50,276 bases of DNA from Halomicronema sp. CCY15110 (lineage in GTDB: Bacteria > Cyanobacteriota > Cyanobacteriia > Phormidesmidales > Phormidesmidaceae), in assembly GCF_016888165.1 (NCBI RefSeq), contig NZ_JACSWC010000182.1, forward strand, positions 1 through 50,276, written 5' to 3'. Below the pieces are notes generated by a model that worked only from the letters and a program-made list of their open reading frames with translations, had not been told where the DNA came from and did no database searches. Shown piece by piece: positions 18,624-28,002 of the stretch. Each line of letters starts with the position of its first letter. The first letter of the stretch is position 1. The position numbers were made by a program, and so were the translations under genes.

Positions 18624-19127
18624 ATGCCCTCTCAATCACCATCAGACTCAGAATTAGAGGCGGATCAGGCCATTGAGCGAGAAATTCGGCAGGGGCGGAA
18701 ATATTCCCTGGCGGATGCGATCAGTCAAGAAGGGGGCGACTTTCTCAAGGGCGAATCCCCCATTCCCAAGCTGGTGCAGGTAAAAAGCGCGATTAAACAT
18801 TTCATTAACCTGCATTTGTCCGATGCGGCGGGGGCCTTGCAAGCCACCCTGTTAACGGCGGTGCAATCGGACGATGTCATTTGTAGCCGCCATTTTGCCA
18901 CCCCGCTCCAGGCTTTGGCAGAGATGTTGCAGCCCCTACTCGCCCACGACGTCCAGCTCCGGGAATTTGTCCGGCAAGTCGATATGCGCTGGGGGCAGAT
19001 GTACGATGAACGGCCCCATTTTGAGCGGCCCGGTCACCCGCCCCATCCCGATGATGAATACACCATTGAGTCCGTGCGATCGCAGCTTCAAGCCCTGATG
19101 ACTGCCGTGCAACAGCATTCCTCGTAA
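18624..19127 (+). CDS. Conserved hypothetical protein, acidic helical
   Basis: A 167-residue soluble protein, MPSQSPSDSELEADQAIERE at the start. ATG 18624 is preferred to a start at 18558, since the conserved-looking part begins after it. The N-terminal third (GRKYSLADAISQEGGDFLKG) reads as helices with a loop; the middle is amphipathic helices; the C-terminal part is His/Pro-rich (HFERPGHPPHPDDEYT). No membrane segment, signal peptide or catalytic motif is visible. It ends 10 bases before a methyltransferase gene, so the two are probably co-transcribed. Confidence 0.65.
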   Translation: MPSQSPSDSELEADQAIEREIRQGRKYSLADAISQEGGDFLKGESPIPKLVQVKSAIKHFINLHLSDAAGALQATLLTAVQSDDVICSRHFATPLQALAEMLQPLLAHDVQLREFVRQVDMRWGQMYDERPHFERPGHPPHPDDEYTIESVRSQLQALMTAVQQHSS

Positions 19128-19137
19128 GTCTCATCCT

Positions 19138-19623
19138 ATGTCTGAGCCGTCTGCCCACCGTCCAGATATTGCCTACATTCCCACGCCTACCGATGCCGTG
19201 GACGCCATGTTGGAATTGGCCCAAGTCAGCGCTCAAGATGTGCTCTATGACTTAGGGTGTGGGGATGGTCGGCTACTCATTCGGGCGGCTACTCGCTGGG
19301 GTACGCGCGGCGTTGGCATCGACATTGACCCCACCTGCATTCAGCAAACCCGCCGAAATGCCCAAGTGGCCGGAGTGGCTCACCTGATCTCCCTGCAACA
19401 AGGCAATTTGTATGACAGTGATGTCGCCGCTGCGACGGTGGTGGCGTTATATTTGCTGCCGCACCTCAATGCCCGCCTCTGCCCGCGCCTGGTGCAACAG
19501 TTGCGTCCCGGTGCCCGCATCGTGTCGCATCAGTTCGACATGGGCGACTGGGAACCGGATGAAATCTTGCTCCTCCCCACGTCCGAAGAGGAGTCCGTGA
19601 TCTATTTATGGAAAATTCGCTAG
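19138..19623 (+). CDS. Class I SAM-dependent methyltransferase
   Basis: A compact 161-residue methyltransferase. SAM-binding motif I is DLGCGDGR at residues 38-45; the acidic end of strand 2 is GVGIDIDP, and motif III/IV is QGNLYDSDV followed by VVALYLLPHLN. The arrangement IPTPTDAVDAMLELAQV, the DLGCGDGR and the LRPGARIVSHQFDM near the end resemble small lysine methyltransferase-like proteins of the FAM173 type. The substrate is unknown. It follows a hypothetical gene by 10 bases. Confidence 0.8.
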   Translation: MSEPSAHRPDIAYIPTPTDAVDAMLELAQVSAQDVLYDLGCGDGRLLIRAATRWGTRGVGIDIDPTCIQQTRRNAQVAGVAHLISLQQGNLYDSDVAAATVVALYLLPHLNARLCPRLVQQLRPGARIVSHQFDMGDWEPDEILLLPTSEEESVIYLWKIR

Positions 19624-19826
19624 AACTTACCAGCTTCCTCGCTATCAGCTGGCGCGAGTCGCAGATAGCTCTCTGCTCCCCACGCTGTAGCACCAGAGGC
19701 TTCAGCCTCCGACTTATCGACACCTGACGGTGACTGCCATCAGTGCGATCGAGCCATCGCAGACAGGGAAACAGTTCATTTGAACTGACTTATGCTAACC
19801 TGAGGCGGATCGTCACTCGCTATTTG

Positions 19827-19938
19827 CTGCAACAAGCCGTTGCAGGTTTATGACGCCCGCTGCTATCGCGACTGTTGCAACAAGCTGTTGCAGGTTTGTG
19901 ACGCCTACCTGATGTGACTGTTGCAACAAGCTGTTGCA
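19827..19938 (+). repeat. Tandem repeats (~47 bp) each carrying a 17-bp palindrome
   Basis: Three copies of TGCAAC-N5-GTTGCA lie at 19828-19844, 19876-19892 and 19922-19938, spaced 48 and 46 bases. In the first two, the palindrome is followed by GGTTTRTGACGCC, showing true tandem repetition; the third is truncated. The last lies 18 bases before the start of the DUF1016 nuclease gene. A related palindrome (TGCAACAGGTCGTTGCA) is inside that gene at 20258-20274. The rest of the 19624-19956 gap shows no gene. Confidence 0.85.
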
Positions 19939-19956
19939 CGATTTAGCCCCACTGCT

Positions 19957-21024
19957 ATGGCTGCTCTACTGCCTTCGCAAAGCCCGGAATACGAAGCCCT
20001 GATTACGCACCTCAAAGACCGGATTCGGCAGGCGCGGGTGCAATCGGCTTTGGCCGTAAACCGTGAATTGGTGGTGCTCTATTGGCACATTGGCCGCGAA
20101 ATTTTGCAGCGCCAGGTCGAGCAAGGCTGGGGCAGTAAGGTGATCGATCGCATCGCCCAGGATCTGCGCCAGACGTTTCCAGAAATGAAAGGATTTTCGC
20201 CACGCAACCTGCACTACATGCGGGCCTTTGCCGAAACCTATACCGACGAATCAATTCTGCAACAGGTCGTTGCAAATTTGCCGTGGGGCCACAATGTGCG
20301 GCTCATGGAGGCTGTGAAAGACCCCGAAGCGCGGCTGTGGTATGCGAAACAGGCGATCGACCACGGCTGGAGCCGCAATATCTTGATGACGCAAATTGAC
20401 CAGCAGCTCTATGGTCAACAGAAAAGCAGTGCTATCACTAATTTTGAGCGCACCCTGCCGGATGTGCAGTCTGACCTGGCCAGAGAGTTGGTCAAAAATT
20501 CCTATACCTTTGATTTTCTCGCGATCGCCACCGATGCCCAAGAGCGCGATGTGCAAAAGGCGCTGGTTGATCACATTCGCGATTTTTTGCTGGAATTAGG
20601 CGTGGGCTTTGCTTTTGTCGGCAGTCAATATTATCTGCAAGTCGGGGGCGAAGACTTTTATATTGACCTGCTGTTTTACCATCTCAAACTGCGCTGCTTT
20701 GTGGTGATTGATTTGAAGATGGGCGATTTTCAGCCTGAATTTTCCGGCAAGATGAACTTCTATGTTTCCGCAGTAGACGATTTACTCCGTCATGGGGACG
20801 ATCGCCCCACTATTGGCATGATTTTGTGTCGGTCTAAAAATAAGGCGATCGCTGAATATGCCCTCCGCGATTTGCAGAAACCCATCGGCATTTCTACCCA
20901 TCGCACCGCCAAAGAACTGCCCGACCCCCTGAAGCCAGAACTGCCCTCAGTTGCACAACTCGAGCAAGAACTCAACAATGTCGATGTACTCACTGACCCG
21001 GCTCACCATCGTAATCATGTGTAA
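19957..21024 (+). CDS. DUF1016 / YhcG-type PD-(D/E)xK nuclease family protein
   Basis: A 355-residue protein with the two parts of the family. The N-terminal DUF1016 domain shows ALAVNRELVVLYWHIGREIL, GFSPRNLHYMRAFAETY and VVANLPWGHNVRLME. The C-terminal nuclease domain contains GEDFYIDLLFYHLKLRCFVV and then IDLKMGDFQPEFSGKMNFYV. Candidate metal ligands are Asp237, Asp252 and Lys254 (the D-x-K of the motif). Family members often sit near restriction or defence genes, but none is next to this one. ATG 19957 is chosen; a TTG at 19921 would start inside the third palindromic repeat. The N-terminal linker is short and no signal peptide is present. Confidence 0.88.
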   Translation: MAALLPSQSPEYEALITHLKDRIRQARVQSALAVNRELVVLYWHIGREILQRQVEQGWGSKVIDRIAQDLRQTFPEMKGFSPRNLHYMRAFAETYTDESILQQVVANLPWGHNVRLMEAVKDPEARLWYAKQAIDHGWSRNILMTQIDQQLYGQQKSSAITNFERTLPDVQSDLARELVKNSYTFDFLAIATDAQERDVQKALVDHIRDFLLELGVGFAFVGSQYYLQVGGEDFYIDLLFYHLKLRCFVVIDLKMGDFQPEFSGKMNFYVSAVDDLLRHGDDRPTIGMILCRSKNKAIAEYALRDLQKPIGISTHRTAKELPDPLKPELPSVAQLEQELNNVDVLTDPAHHRNHV

Positions 21025-21207
21025 TTGCCCAGTTCCTTTTGCTGAGTCCGGCTCTACCATTTCAGCTCATGTAAAACGGATGCAAATTGATCCTTGAAAC
21101 GGTCCTCTCATGAAATCTATTCACTCCCGATGCGGGTTAACTTTTGACTGATTTGGGCATATACAAAGAAGCATCAGTTGCATTTTGATCGACAGGAAAG
21201 TGCGCGC

Positions 21208-21356
21208 TAAGTAGCTGGGCCTACTTAAACGTGGAATCAGTCGAACCAGTCGCTGATTTCGACTCCGCTCAATCAGCGAGGTTTCCTCCCTGGCAGACAA
21301 TTGAGGGTTGAGCGGAGTCGAAACCCGTCTACGAAATAATTGTGCCTGCCCACTTA
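21208..21356. mobile_element. MITE-like element, copy 1
   Basis: About 149 bases sharing extended similarity with 50063-50202. Ends are imperfect ~13-bp inverted repeats beginning TAAGT and ending ACTTA. Inside is a perfect 16-bp inverted repeat, TTTCGACTCCGCTCAA at 21257-21272 and its complement at 21308-21323. No transposase is encoded. The right end supplies the stop codon of the minus-strand solute-binding gene (21354-21356). Confidence 0.7.
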
Positions 21357-22676
21357 TTCCGATGCGGGCCAACTGGCCTCAATTTCTGCTAATACGGTGG
21401 CCGCCTCCGCGCCCCCCACATAATCCACCATGCCCGTCCAAAACGTCCCTGTGCCCACGGCTCCCGGCATCAGGTCAGAGCCATCAAAGCGAATCACTGC
21501 AGCTTCTTTGAGCACCGCAGCTTGGTTACGGATCAGCACATCGGGGTACGCCTCCAGACCCACCTCCGTATGGGGCGAAATGTAGCCCTCATTAGCCCAG
21601 CGAGTGTGAGCTTCGACCGAGGCCAGATGCTTCATCAGGGCGGTCGCGGCGGGGGAATCGTTGAACTGGGCGTACACAATGCCGCCCACTAACACGGGCG
21701 GTGGCTCCCCGGACATCCCCGGCAGCGCAAACACGTCTACAGTTTCTTCGGGGATCAAGCCGCTGGGCAAAAAGTCGTTGATAAAGCTAGCCTGACGATG
21801 CAAATAGCAGCCAGGCGGCTCGCTAAATAACGGCGCGGGTGCATCGCCAAAGGGAATGCTGATCGCCCCGGTAGGGCCACCGCGCACCTGCGCCTCGTCG
21901 CGCACAATCTCCCCAAAAGTCTCCAGCGCCGCTTCTACTGCCGGATCGTTAAACGGAATCTCATGATTGACCCAATCGTCATATACTGCGGGGCCGGCCT
22001 GCCGCAGGAGGATTTCTTCGCCCCAGTCAGTCCCCACCCAGCCCGTGGCCGCCCCACTTTCCATCCCGAGGCACCAGGGCGTGTTGCCATCGGCAATCAT
22101 CTGCTCACTCAGCGTAGTCAACTCATCCCAACTGGTCGGCAGGCGATAACCAGCGGCAGCAAAGGCTTGGGGATTGTACCAGACCAGACTTTTGACATCG
22201 GCCCGCATCCAGACGCCGTAAACTTCACCATCGACGCTGGCGAGGTCGAGCCAATCAGCTCCGTAGGCCGAGGCTAAAGTAGCCCGGTCTTGGGGGATCA
22301 AATCCCCTCGCTGAGCAAATTCCAACATCAAACCCGGTTGGGGAAACAGCGCAATATCAGGGGTATCGCCGGCATCGACGCGGATTGCAATCAGGGTGGT
22401 GAAGGCGTCGGTGCCTTCGTAGATGACTTCGATGCCGGTAGCTTCGGTAAAGGGGGCGATCGCGGCCATCAATTTGTCTTCGCCATTGCCAGTCAGCGTT
22501 CCGAGAATGGTGACGGTTTCTCCCGCCCCGCGATCGCCCTCACCGGTTCCCTCCGATGGGTCAGAGTTACAGCTGACAAGCCCGCCACAGACCCCCAGCA
22601 CCGCTAGGCAGCGAATTGTTCGCGCCCGCCACCCCGCCACTGATAACGCCACCCGCTTCTCCCCACCTTTGCTCAC
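21354..22676 (-). CDS. ABC transporter solute-binding lipoprotein (sugar, family 1)
   Basis: A periplasmic binding lipoprotein of 440 residues. A lipobox LVSC puts the lipidated Cys near residue 36, after a positive n-region and the hydrophobic segment IRCLAVLGVCGG. The mature part shows the family 1 pattern: FTEATGIEVIYEG, AGDTPDIALFPQPG, SWDELTTLSEQMIADGNTPW and a C-terminal GGIVYAQFND region. These features resemble alpha-glucoside or glycerol-glucoside binding proteins. No permease or ATPase gene is adjacent. The start is GTG 22676 with GAGG upstream. The final codon TAA lies in the MITE end, so the natural C-terminus may have been altered. Confidence 0.82.
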   Translation of the reverse strand: MSKGGEKRVALSVAGWRARTIRCLAVLGVCGGLVSCNSDPSEGTGEGDRGAGETVTILGTLTGNGEDKLMAAIAPFTEATGIEVIYEGTDAFTTLIAIRVDAGDTPDIALFPQPGLMLEFAQRGDLIPQDRATLASAYGADWLDLASVDGEVYGVWMRADVKSLVWYNPQAFAAAGYRLPTSWDELTTLSEQMIADGNTPWCLGMESGAATGWVGTDWGEEILLRQAGPAVYDDWVNHEIPFNDPAVEAALETFGEIVRDEAQVRGGPTGAISIPFGDAPAPLFSEPPGCYLHRQASFINDFLPSGLIPEETVDVFALPGMSGEPPPVLVGGIVYAQFNDSPAATALMKHLASVEAHTRWANEGYISPHTEVGLEAYPDVLIRNQAAVLKEAAVIRFDGSDLMPGAVGTGTFWTGMVDYVGGAEAATVLAEIEASWPASE

Positions 22677-22692
22677 AATTAGACGACCTCGT

Positions 22693-22720
22693 TGACCCCA
22701 CCGAAGATGAGGCGGGGTCA
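22693..22720 (-). terminator. Hairpin between lepA and the solute-binding gene
   Basis: On the minus strand TGACCCCGCC pairs with GGTGGGGTCA (one G-T wobble) around an 8-base loop, five bases beyond the lepA stop. No U-tract follows, so termination is possible but not assured. Confidence 0.5.
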
Positions 22721-22724
22721 GCCG

Positions 22725-24530
22725 TTAGGTCAACTTCAGCACGGCCATAAACGCATCCTGGGGCACATCAACGGTACCGATCGCCTTCAGCCGCTTTTTA
22801 CCCTTAGCCTGTTTTTGCAACAGCTTTTTCTTCCGGGAGATATCGCCGCCATAGCATTTCGACAGCACATCTTTCCGCAGGGCCGGAATGCTTTCGCTGG
22901 CGACAACGCGGCTACCAATTGACGCCTGTAGGGGAATTTTGAACTGATGGCGCGGGATCAGCTCTTTGAGCTTTTCTACCAATGCCTTGCCGACGTAATA
23001 GGCTTTATCGCGATGGACAATATTAGCGAGGGGATCAGCGGGTTCACCATTGATCAGAATGTCGAGCCGCACTAAATGGTTCACCCGATAGTCAATCAGG
23101 TGATATTCCATACTGGCGTAGCCCTTCGAGCGTGACTTGAGCTGGTCAAAAAAGTCGGTCACCACTTCTGCCAGGGGCAACTCATACACCAGTGCCGTCC
23201 GCGATTGCGCGAGATACTTCATATCTTTGAATTCGCCGCGTCGACTTTGGCAGAGCTCCATCAGCGGCCCGACGTATTCTTCGGGGGTCAACATCTCGAC
23301 CCGCACGTAAGGCTCCGCAATGGACTCGCGCTCTTGGGGTGAGGGCAGCGTACTCGGGTTATCAATTTCCACGACAGAGCCGTCTAGCATCGTCACTTGA
23401 TACACCACCGAGGGGGCCGTGGTGATGAGGTCGAGGTCATATTCTCGCTCCAGGCGCTCTTGCACAATTTCCATGTGCAGCAGGCCCAGGAACCCACAGC
23501 GAAAGCCAAACCCCATGGCGCTGGAAGTTTCCGGTTCATATTGCAGCGCGGCGTCGTTTAACCGCAGCTTTTCGAGGGCGTCGCGCAAATCTTCATACTG
23601 ATCCGCATCGGTGGGAAACAAGCCACAAAACACCATGGGTTTGGCTTCCACATAGCCCGGCAGCGCTTTCTCAGCGGGCTGCTTCAGCAGGGTCATGGTG
23701 TCACCGACCCGCGCATCTTCCACCGCTTTAATCGCGGCAGAAAAGTAGCCTACTTCCCCAGCGTGCAGGGCATCTACGGGCACCTGCACGGGGGACAGCA
23801 CGCCTAGTTCATCCACTTCGTATTCTTTCTTAGACGCCATGAGTCGCACAACGTCCCCTTTTTGCAGAGTGCCATCCATCACTCGGAAGTAAACGATTAC
23901 CCCCCGATAGGAGTCGTAGTAGCTATCAAAAATCAGCGCTCGCAACGGCTCGTCTACCGTATCGGCTGGCAGCGGCACCTTTCGCACGATCGCTTCTAAA
24001 ATCTCATCGATCCCGATCCCCGCCTTCGCCGACGCGAGAATCGCCTCGCTACAGTCCAGGCCAATCACGTCTTCGATTTCCTGCTTAACGCGATCGGGCT
24101 CAGCTCCCGGCAGATCGATTTTATTAAGGACGGGAATGATTTCTAAATCGTGCTCTAGCGCCAAATACACATTTGCCAGGGTTTGCGCCTCGACCCCTTG
24201 AGAGGCATCCACCACCAACAGCGCGCCTTCGCAGGCCGCGAGCGATCGCGATACTTCATAGGAAAAATCCACGTGTCCCGGCGTGTCGATCAGGTTCAGC
24301 ACATAGGTTTCACCATCTTTGGCGGTGTAGTTCATCCGCGCCGCTTGCAGCTTGATGGTGATGCCCCGCTCTCGTTCCAGATCCATCGTGTCGAGAAACT
24401 GCTCTTTCATATCGCGATCGCTCACTGCACCCGTTTTGTGCAACAGGCGATCGGCCAAGGTCGATTTGCCGTGATCGATATGCGCAATGATGCAAAAGTT
24501 CCGAATCCGCGAGACAGGTGCGTCAGTCAT
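22725..24530 (-). CDS. lepA: Elongation factor 4 (LepA) GTPase
   Basis: A ribosome-associated GTPase of 601 residues, full length. The G1 motif AHIDHGKST, the G2 region ERERGITI, G3 DTPGH and G4 NKID are all present near the N-terminus. EF-G-like domains 2, 3 and 5 follow, then the LepA-specific C-terminal domain ending [23 protein letters not shown] 24530 is the family start ([22 protein letters not shown]). It lies upstream of, and on the same strand as, the solute-binding lipoprotein, but the hairpin between them suggests separate expression. Confidence 0.97.
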   Translation of the reverse strand: MTDAPVSRIRNFCIIAHIDHGKSTLADRLLHKTGAVSDRDMKEQFLDTMDLERERGITIKLQAARMNYTAKDGETYVLNLIDTPGHVDFSYEVSRSLAACEGALLVVDASQGVEAQTLANVYLALEHDLEIIPVLNKIDLPGAEPDRVKQEIEDVIGLDCSEAILASAKAGIGIDEILEAIVRKVPLPADTVDEPLRALIFDSYYDSYRGVIVYFRVMDGTLQKGDVVRLMASKKEYEVDELGVLSPVQVPVDALHAGEVGYFSAAIKAVEDARVGDTMTLLKQPAEKALPGYVEAKPMVFCGLFPTDADQYEDLRDALEKLRLNDAALQYEPETSSAMGFGFRCGFLGLLHMEIVQERLEREYDLDLITTAPSVVYQVTMLDGSVVEIDNPSTLPSPQERESIAEPYVRVEMLTPEEYVGPLMELCQSRRGEFKDMKYLAQSRTALVYELPLAEVVTDFFDQLKSRSKGYASMEYHLIDYRVNHLVRLDILINGEPADPLANIVHRDKAYYVGKALVEKLKELIPRHQFKIPLQASIGSRVVASESIPALRKDVLSKCYGGDISRKKKLLQKQAKGKKRLKAIGTVDVPQDAFMAVLKLT

Positions 24531-25014
24531 ACAAGGATGGCGTCCTCAAAGAAAGCAAATAGTCTGTTACCTAAGTTTAATCGGATTTACGAGTAGACGG
24601 AATTCTCTGTGGAAATTCACGATTCTGCCCAAGGGGACATACCGATCTGTCGCCGGACTTTGCGCCTCTGGTAAGGTTTTGCTGCTTTTTTCGGGGATCT
24701 TACAGGCCCGTGTCACAATTTTCACAGTCGTTGACTGTCAGTCAGATGGCACGCTCGGGCATGCTGATACCGGAGTGAGCGGCAGCCAATCGCTCGTGGT
24801 AGCAGCTATAACAAAATGGAGTTGGCGAGTGGCTGAAATATCTTCGCGATTGGACTCGCCTAGCAGGGTGCTTCGCCCGATTGTTGGCCGGTCGTTGCAG
24901 CTCATTGGCGGAGCTCAAGCACTGAGTTCCAACCTGGAGGGCAGTGTGCAGCCAGCCACCTGACACTGCCGACGCTACTCGCTTCTTGCCGTTCTGCCCC
25001 TTTCTTCAACTGCT
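24531..25014. other. Intergenic region between lepA and the histidine kinase
   Basis: 484 bases between divergent genes. Open frames here (plus 24487-24963, minus 24742-24966) have no recognisable protein features. Presumably it holds both promoters; I could not place them. Confidence 0.4.
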
Positions 25015-26754
25015 ATGCAGATTCCGTCCTCTCACACCTTGTCTCAAGCTGATGCGCAGACCGCAGCGGTGACTCTTCCGGCAGGCACATACCTCTTGCC
25101 AGAGACGTTACCACCGCTGCTCTTTGTCGTGGATGCGTCGGGTCACTTGCAAAGCTTGGAGTGGTCGGTGGCGGAAGAGTTTGGCGTGCAACCCACGAGC
25201 TGGGTGGGGCGATCGCTGGAACAATTGCTCAGCAACTTTACCGCCCTCAACATTGATTTTCAGGCTGACCCGCCAGTGACCACCGCCGATCCCTGGCAGA
25301 TGCAGTTTCCCAGCGGCCAACTGACCGGCATAGTGCAGCTATGTCCCCTATCGGTGGACTCGGGACGGAGTTGGATGGGCGCGTTTAAGGTGATTGATTG
25401 GAGCCCCACGGTCGGGATCGCCCAAGCCCCCTATCAGATGGCTGAGCGGCAGCTGACTCGGCTCACCTGGTCAATTCGTCGGACACTAGATTTAGAAACC
25501 ATTTGGCAACAGACGGTGGAAGAGTTGGCCGCGATCTTGGCCGTGGAATGGGGGATCTTCTGCGCTTACGAGGCCCCGCACCAACCGCTGCCCGTGATGG
25601 CGAGGGTGCAAACCGACGCCCCCCCGTGTCCGGTAGCCCAGGCTCTGAGCTTTCATGACTATCCCAGTTTGGCCGCTGTCCTGCGCAGTCCGCAGCCGCT
25701 GATCTTGACGGCGATTGACCAGGCGGTGGAAACTCCCGCGATCGCTGACGGCAGTTATCTCGTCGCCACCACACGACACCTGGGGGAAATCAATGGCCTG
25801 ATCATTCTCAAGGCGCCTGATGCGACGGGCTGGCAAGGGCTAGATTTGTCGCTGTTGCAGGCCGTAATGGAACAGGTCGGCACCGCGATCGCCCACGCCC
25901 ATTTATTTCGGGACGCCCAAGGCCTAGCCGACGAACTGCAAGCCGCTAACCAACGACTGCGCCAAAAGCATCACGAGCTCGAAGAAGCCCGGCATCTGGC
26001 CGAAGAAGCCTCCCGGTTAAAAAGTGAGTTTTTGGCCAATACCTCCCACGAGCTGCGCACACCGCTGAATGGCATGATCGGCTTCCTCCGCCTCATTTTG
26101 GATGGCATGGCTGATGATCCCGAAGAGCAAGACGAGTTTTTGCAAGAGGCCCATAAATCCGCCATTCACCTACTGAACTTGATTAATGACGTGCTCGATA
26201 TCGCCAAAATCGAGGCGGGCAAGATGCAGATTGATATGTCACAGGTGAAATTGAGTGAGCTGTTTGCTAATGTCGAAAACTTCACCCGCCCCCAAGCCGA
26301 GCGCAAGGGATTGCAATTTGAAATCAAGCAACCCCACACTCATGATGAAATCATCATCAACGGCAACTATCAGCGACTGCTGCAAGTCATGCTGAACCTG
26401 ATCGGCAATGCCATTAAGTTCACCCACGAAGGCGGTATCACCATCACCGCAGAGCTGAAGTCCAAAAAAGTGCAGTTCAAAGACCAAGAATGGCCCGGCC
26501 TTGTCAAGGTCAGCGTGGCCGATAGCGGCATTGGCGTCTCGCTGGAAAAACAAGACCGCCTCTTTCAAACCTTTAGTCAGGTCGATGGCGAGCGCACCCG
26601 ACAATATGGCGGCACTGGTCTAGGACTCGCCATTTCTCAACGATTGATCGAGGCCATGGGCGGCGTGGTGCAATTTATCAGCATGGGCGAAGGCCTCGGT
26701 TCCACCGTGACCTTTACGACGTTGCTGTATCAGGAGCCGGTGCTGATTGAATAA
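25015..26754 (+). CDS. Soluble GAF-domain sensor histidine kinase
   Basis: A 579-residue kinase without membrane helices. The N-terminal ~130 residues look PAS-like (LLFVVDASGHLQSLEWSVAEEFG). A GAF domain occupies about 160-300 (TLDLETIWQQTVEELAAIL). A coiled-coil linker follows, then the HisKA box SHELRTPLNG with phosphorylated His345. The ATP-binding domain shows the N box NLIGNAIKF, G1 DSGIGV, F box and G2 GGTGLGLAIS. The GAF domain lacks an obvious bilin-binding Cys. No response regulator lies beside it. Its last 41 bases overlap the convergent tyrA gene. Confidence 0.88.
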   Translation: MQIPSSHTLSQADAQTAAVTLPAGTYLLPETLPPLLFVVDASGHLQSLEWSVAEEFGVQPTSWVGRSLEQLLSNFTALNIDFQADPPVTTADPWQMQFPSGQLTGIVQLCPLSVDSGRSWMGAFKVIDWSPTVGIAQAPYQMAERQLTRLTWSIRRTLDLETIWQQTVEELAAILAVEWGIFCAYEAPHQPLPVMARVQTDAPPCPVAQALSFHDYPSLAAVLRSPQPLILTAIDQAVETPAIADGSYLVATTRHLGEINGLIILKAPDATGWQGLDLSLLQAVMEQVGTAIAHAHLFRDAQGLADELQAANQRLRQKHHELEEARHLAEEASRLKSEFLANTSHELRTPLNGMIGFLRLILDGMADDPEEQDEFLQEAHKSAIHLLNLINDVLDIAKIEAGKMQIDMSQVKLSELFANVENFTRPQAERKGLQFEIKQPHTHDEIIINGNYQRLLQVMLNLIGNAIKFTHEGGITITAELKSKKVQFKDQEWPGLVKVSVADSGIGVSLEKQDRLFQTFSQVDGERTRQYGGTGLGLAISQRLIEAMGGVVQFISMGEGLGSTVTFTTLLYQEPVLIE

Positions 26755-27583
26755 AGTCAGGGCGGGCCGCATAGTTAGTTGACAGAATCTCCGCTACGGC
26801 TTCCCACTCAGCACCTTGAATCCGTTCCGTTAACTGTTGCAAGGCGTCTTGATAAGCTTGCAGCGATCGCAGCACTTCCTCACGGTTATAGCGAGCCATC
26901 ATCAGCCCCAACTCTGGATGGCCCCCGCCCACTCGACTCGTATCGCGAAAGCCAGAGCTAGCAAACTGTTGGGCTAACTGACGAACGGCATCGTCCGGTT
27001 CGCTCAGGCAAGCTTGAATCAGGCTGCTGCTCACCATCACGGGCAAATGCGAAATCCACGCGACGGCTCGATCATGTACCGCTGGTGAGCAGCTGAAAAC
27101 CTGCGCCTGCAAACTTTCTGCTAGCTCCGTCAACAGCGCTACCGCTGGGGGAGGGGTTTGCTCCGTGGGCGTAATCACATAGGCCCGCTGGGCAAATAGG
27201 CCCGTTTCAGCCACGGCAATGCCCACTTCCGATTTGCCGGCCATGGGGTGACCACCGACAAAATTAGGCCAGTGAGCACTCAGCGTATCAACGATCGCTC
27301 CCTTCACCGAGCCCACATCCGTCAACACCGTTGTGGGTGAGAGATGGGGAATCAGCTCTAGCGCGATCGCCTCGATCAAATGAATCGGTGTACAGAGAAA
27401 GACAATGTCTGTCGCCTTCAGGGTTTGGAGTTCGGTGGAAGCATGATCGACGGCACCGCCCGCGATCGCCGCTTCACAAGTCGTAGTGCGCCGGGTGACC
27501 CCCCACACCTCATGCCCTCTTTGACGAAAGTCCAGCCCTAACGACCCCCCAATCAACCCCAAACCCACAATGCCAATTTTCAT
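26714..27583 (-). CDS. tyrA: Prephenate/arogenate dehydrogenase TyrA
   Basis: Oxidises arogenate or prephenate in tyrosine synthesis. The dinucleotide-binding GLGLIGGSLGLDF is at residues 7-19. VFLCTPIHLI, DVGSVKGAIV and GGHPMAGKSEVG follow, with the catalytic His in ISHLPVMVS and the conserved GFRDTSR. Cyanobacterial enzymes of this type use arogenate and NADP. ATG 27583 is chosen (MKIGIVGLG); a longer frame starts at 27610. 289 residues. Its 3' end overlaps the convergent histidine kinase by 41 bases. Confidence 0.92.
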   Translation of the reverse strand: MKIGIVGLGLIGGSLGLDFRQRGHEVWGVTRRTTTCEAAIAGGAVDHASTELQTLKATDIVFLCTPIHLIEAIALELIPHLSPTTVLTDVGSVKGAIVDTLSAHWPNFVGGHPMAGKSEVGIAVAETGLFAQRAYVITPTEQTPPPAVALLTELAESLQAQVFSCSPAVHDRAVAWISHLPVMVSSSLIQACLSEPDDAVRQLAQQFASSGFRDTSRVGGGHPELGLMMARYNREEVLRSLQAYQDALQQLTERIQGAEWEAVAEILSTNYAARPDFIQSAPAPDTATS

Positions 27584-28002
27584 CGCCCCTCTTCGCCCTC
27601 GTCCTGACAAAGTGCCCCTGCTAAAACACCCTATCGTAAGCCTGCCCCTAGTTTTCGCAACCGGCCTTGACCGACCAGCGCCCCCCCGCCAGGGGGTAAT
27701 CTGAGCGTCGCGATCGCCAACCCCAAACTTTCAACTCAGCGATCACAGCTGCGTCCTTTGGTAGGAAGGTGCAGACGCCAGCGTGAGTCAAGTTCATCGG
27801 CGACTTTGCCAGGTCTTGGTAAGGATCCGTAAGTTTGCGGGCAACCTGGAAGTATCACCGGGATCATCCGGATCGATTTCCCAACCTCCATCACGACGCT
27901 TGGTTTGCGACCGGCAGCGGCGATCGTCCCTAACTGACCGTCGTATACGCCCTCCAGTCGTTTGCCTGAGTCGATAGCATTCCATCCTCTGCTACCTGTC
28001 CC
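27584..28002. other. Intergenic region upstream of the pentapeptide protein
   Basis: About 420 bases. Overlapping short frames on both strands (27783-27985) look like composition shadows. No RNA gene, promoter or repeat could be recognised. Confidence 0.4.

Noticed and set aside
19827-19938. CRISPR-like array
   Set aside because: Only three units, the spacers are themselves partly repeated, and no cas genes are near.
21121-21372. Minus-strand 83-codon frame in the MITE
   Set aside because: No transposase features; it follows repeat sequence.
24840-24960. tRNA-Ser-like string (GGAGTTGGCGAGTGGCTGA)
   Set aside because: No anticodon stem, T-arm consensus or acceptor pairing could be built.
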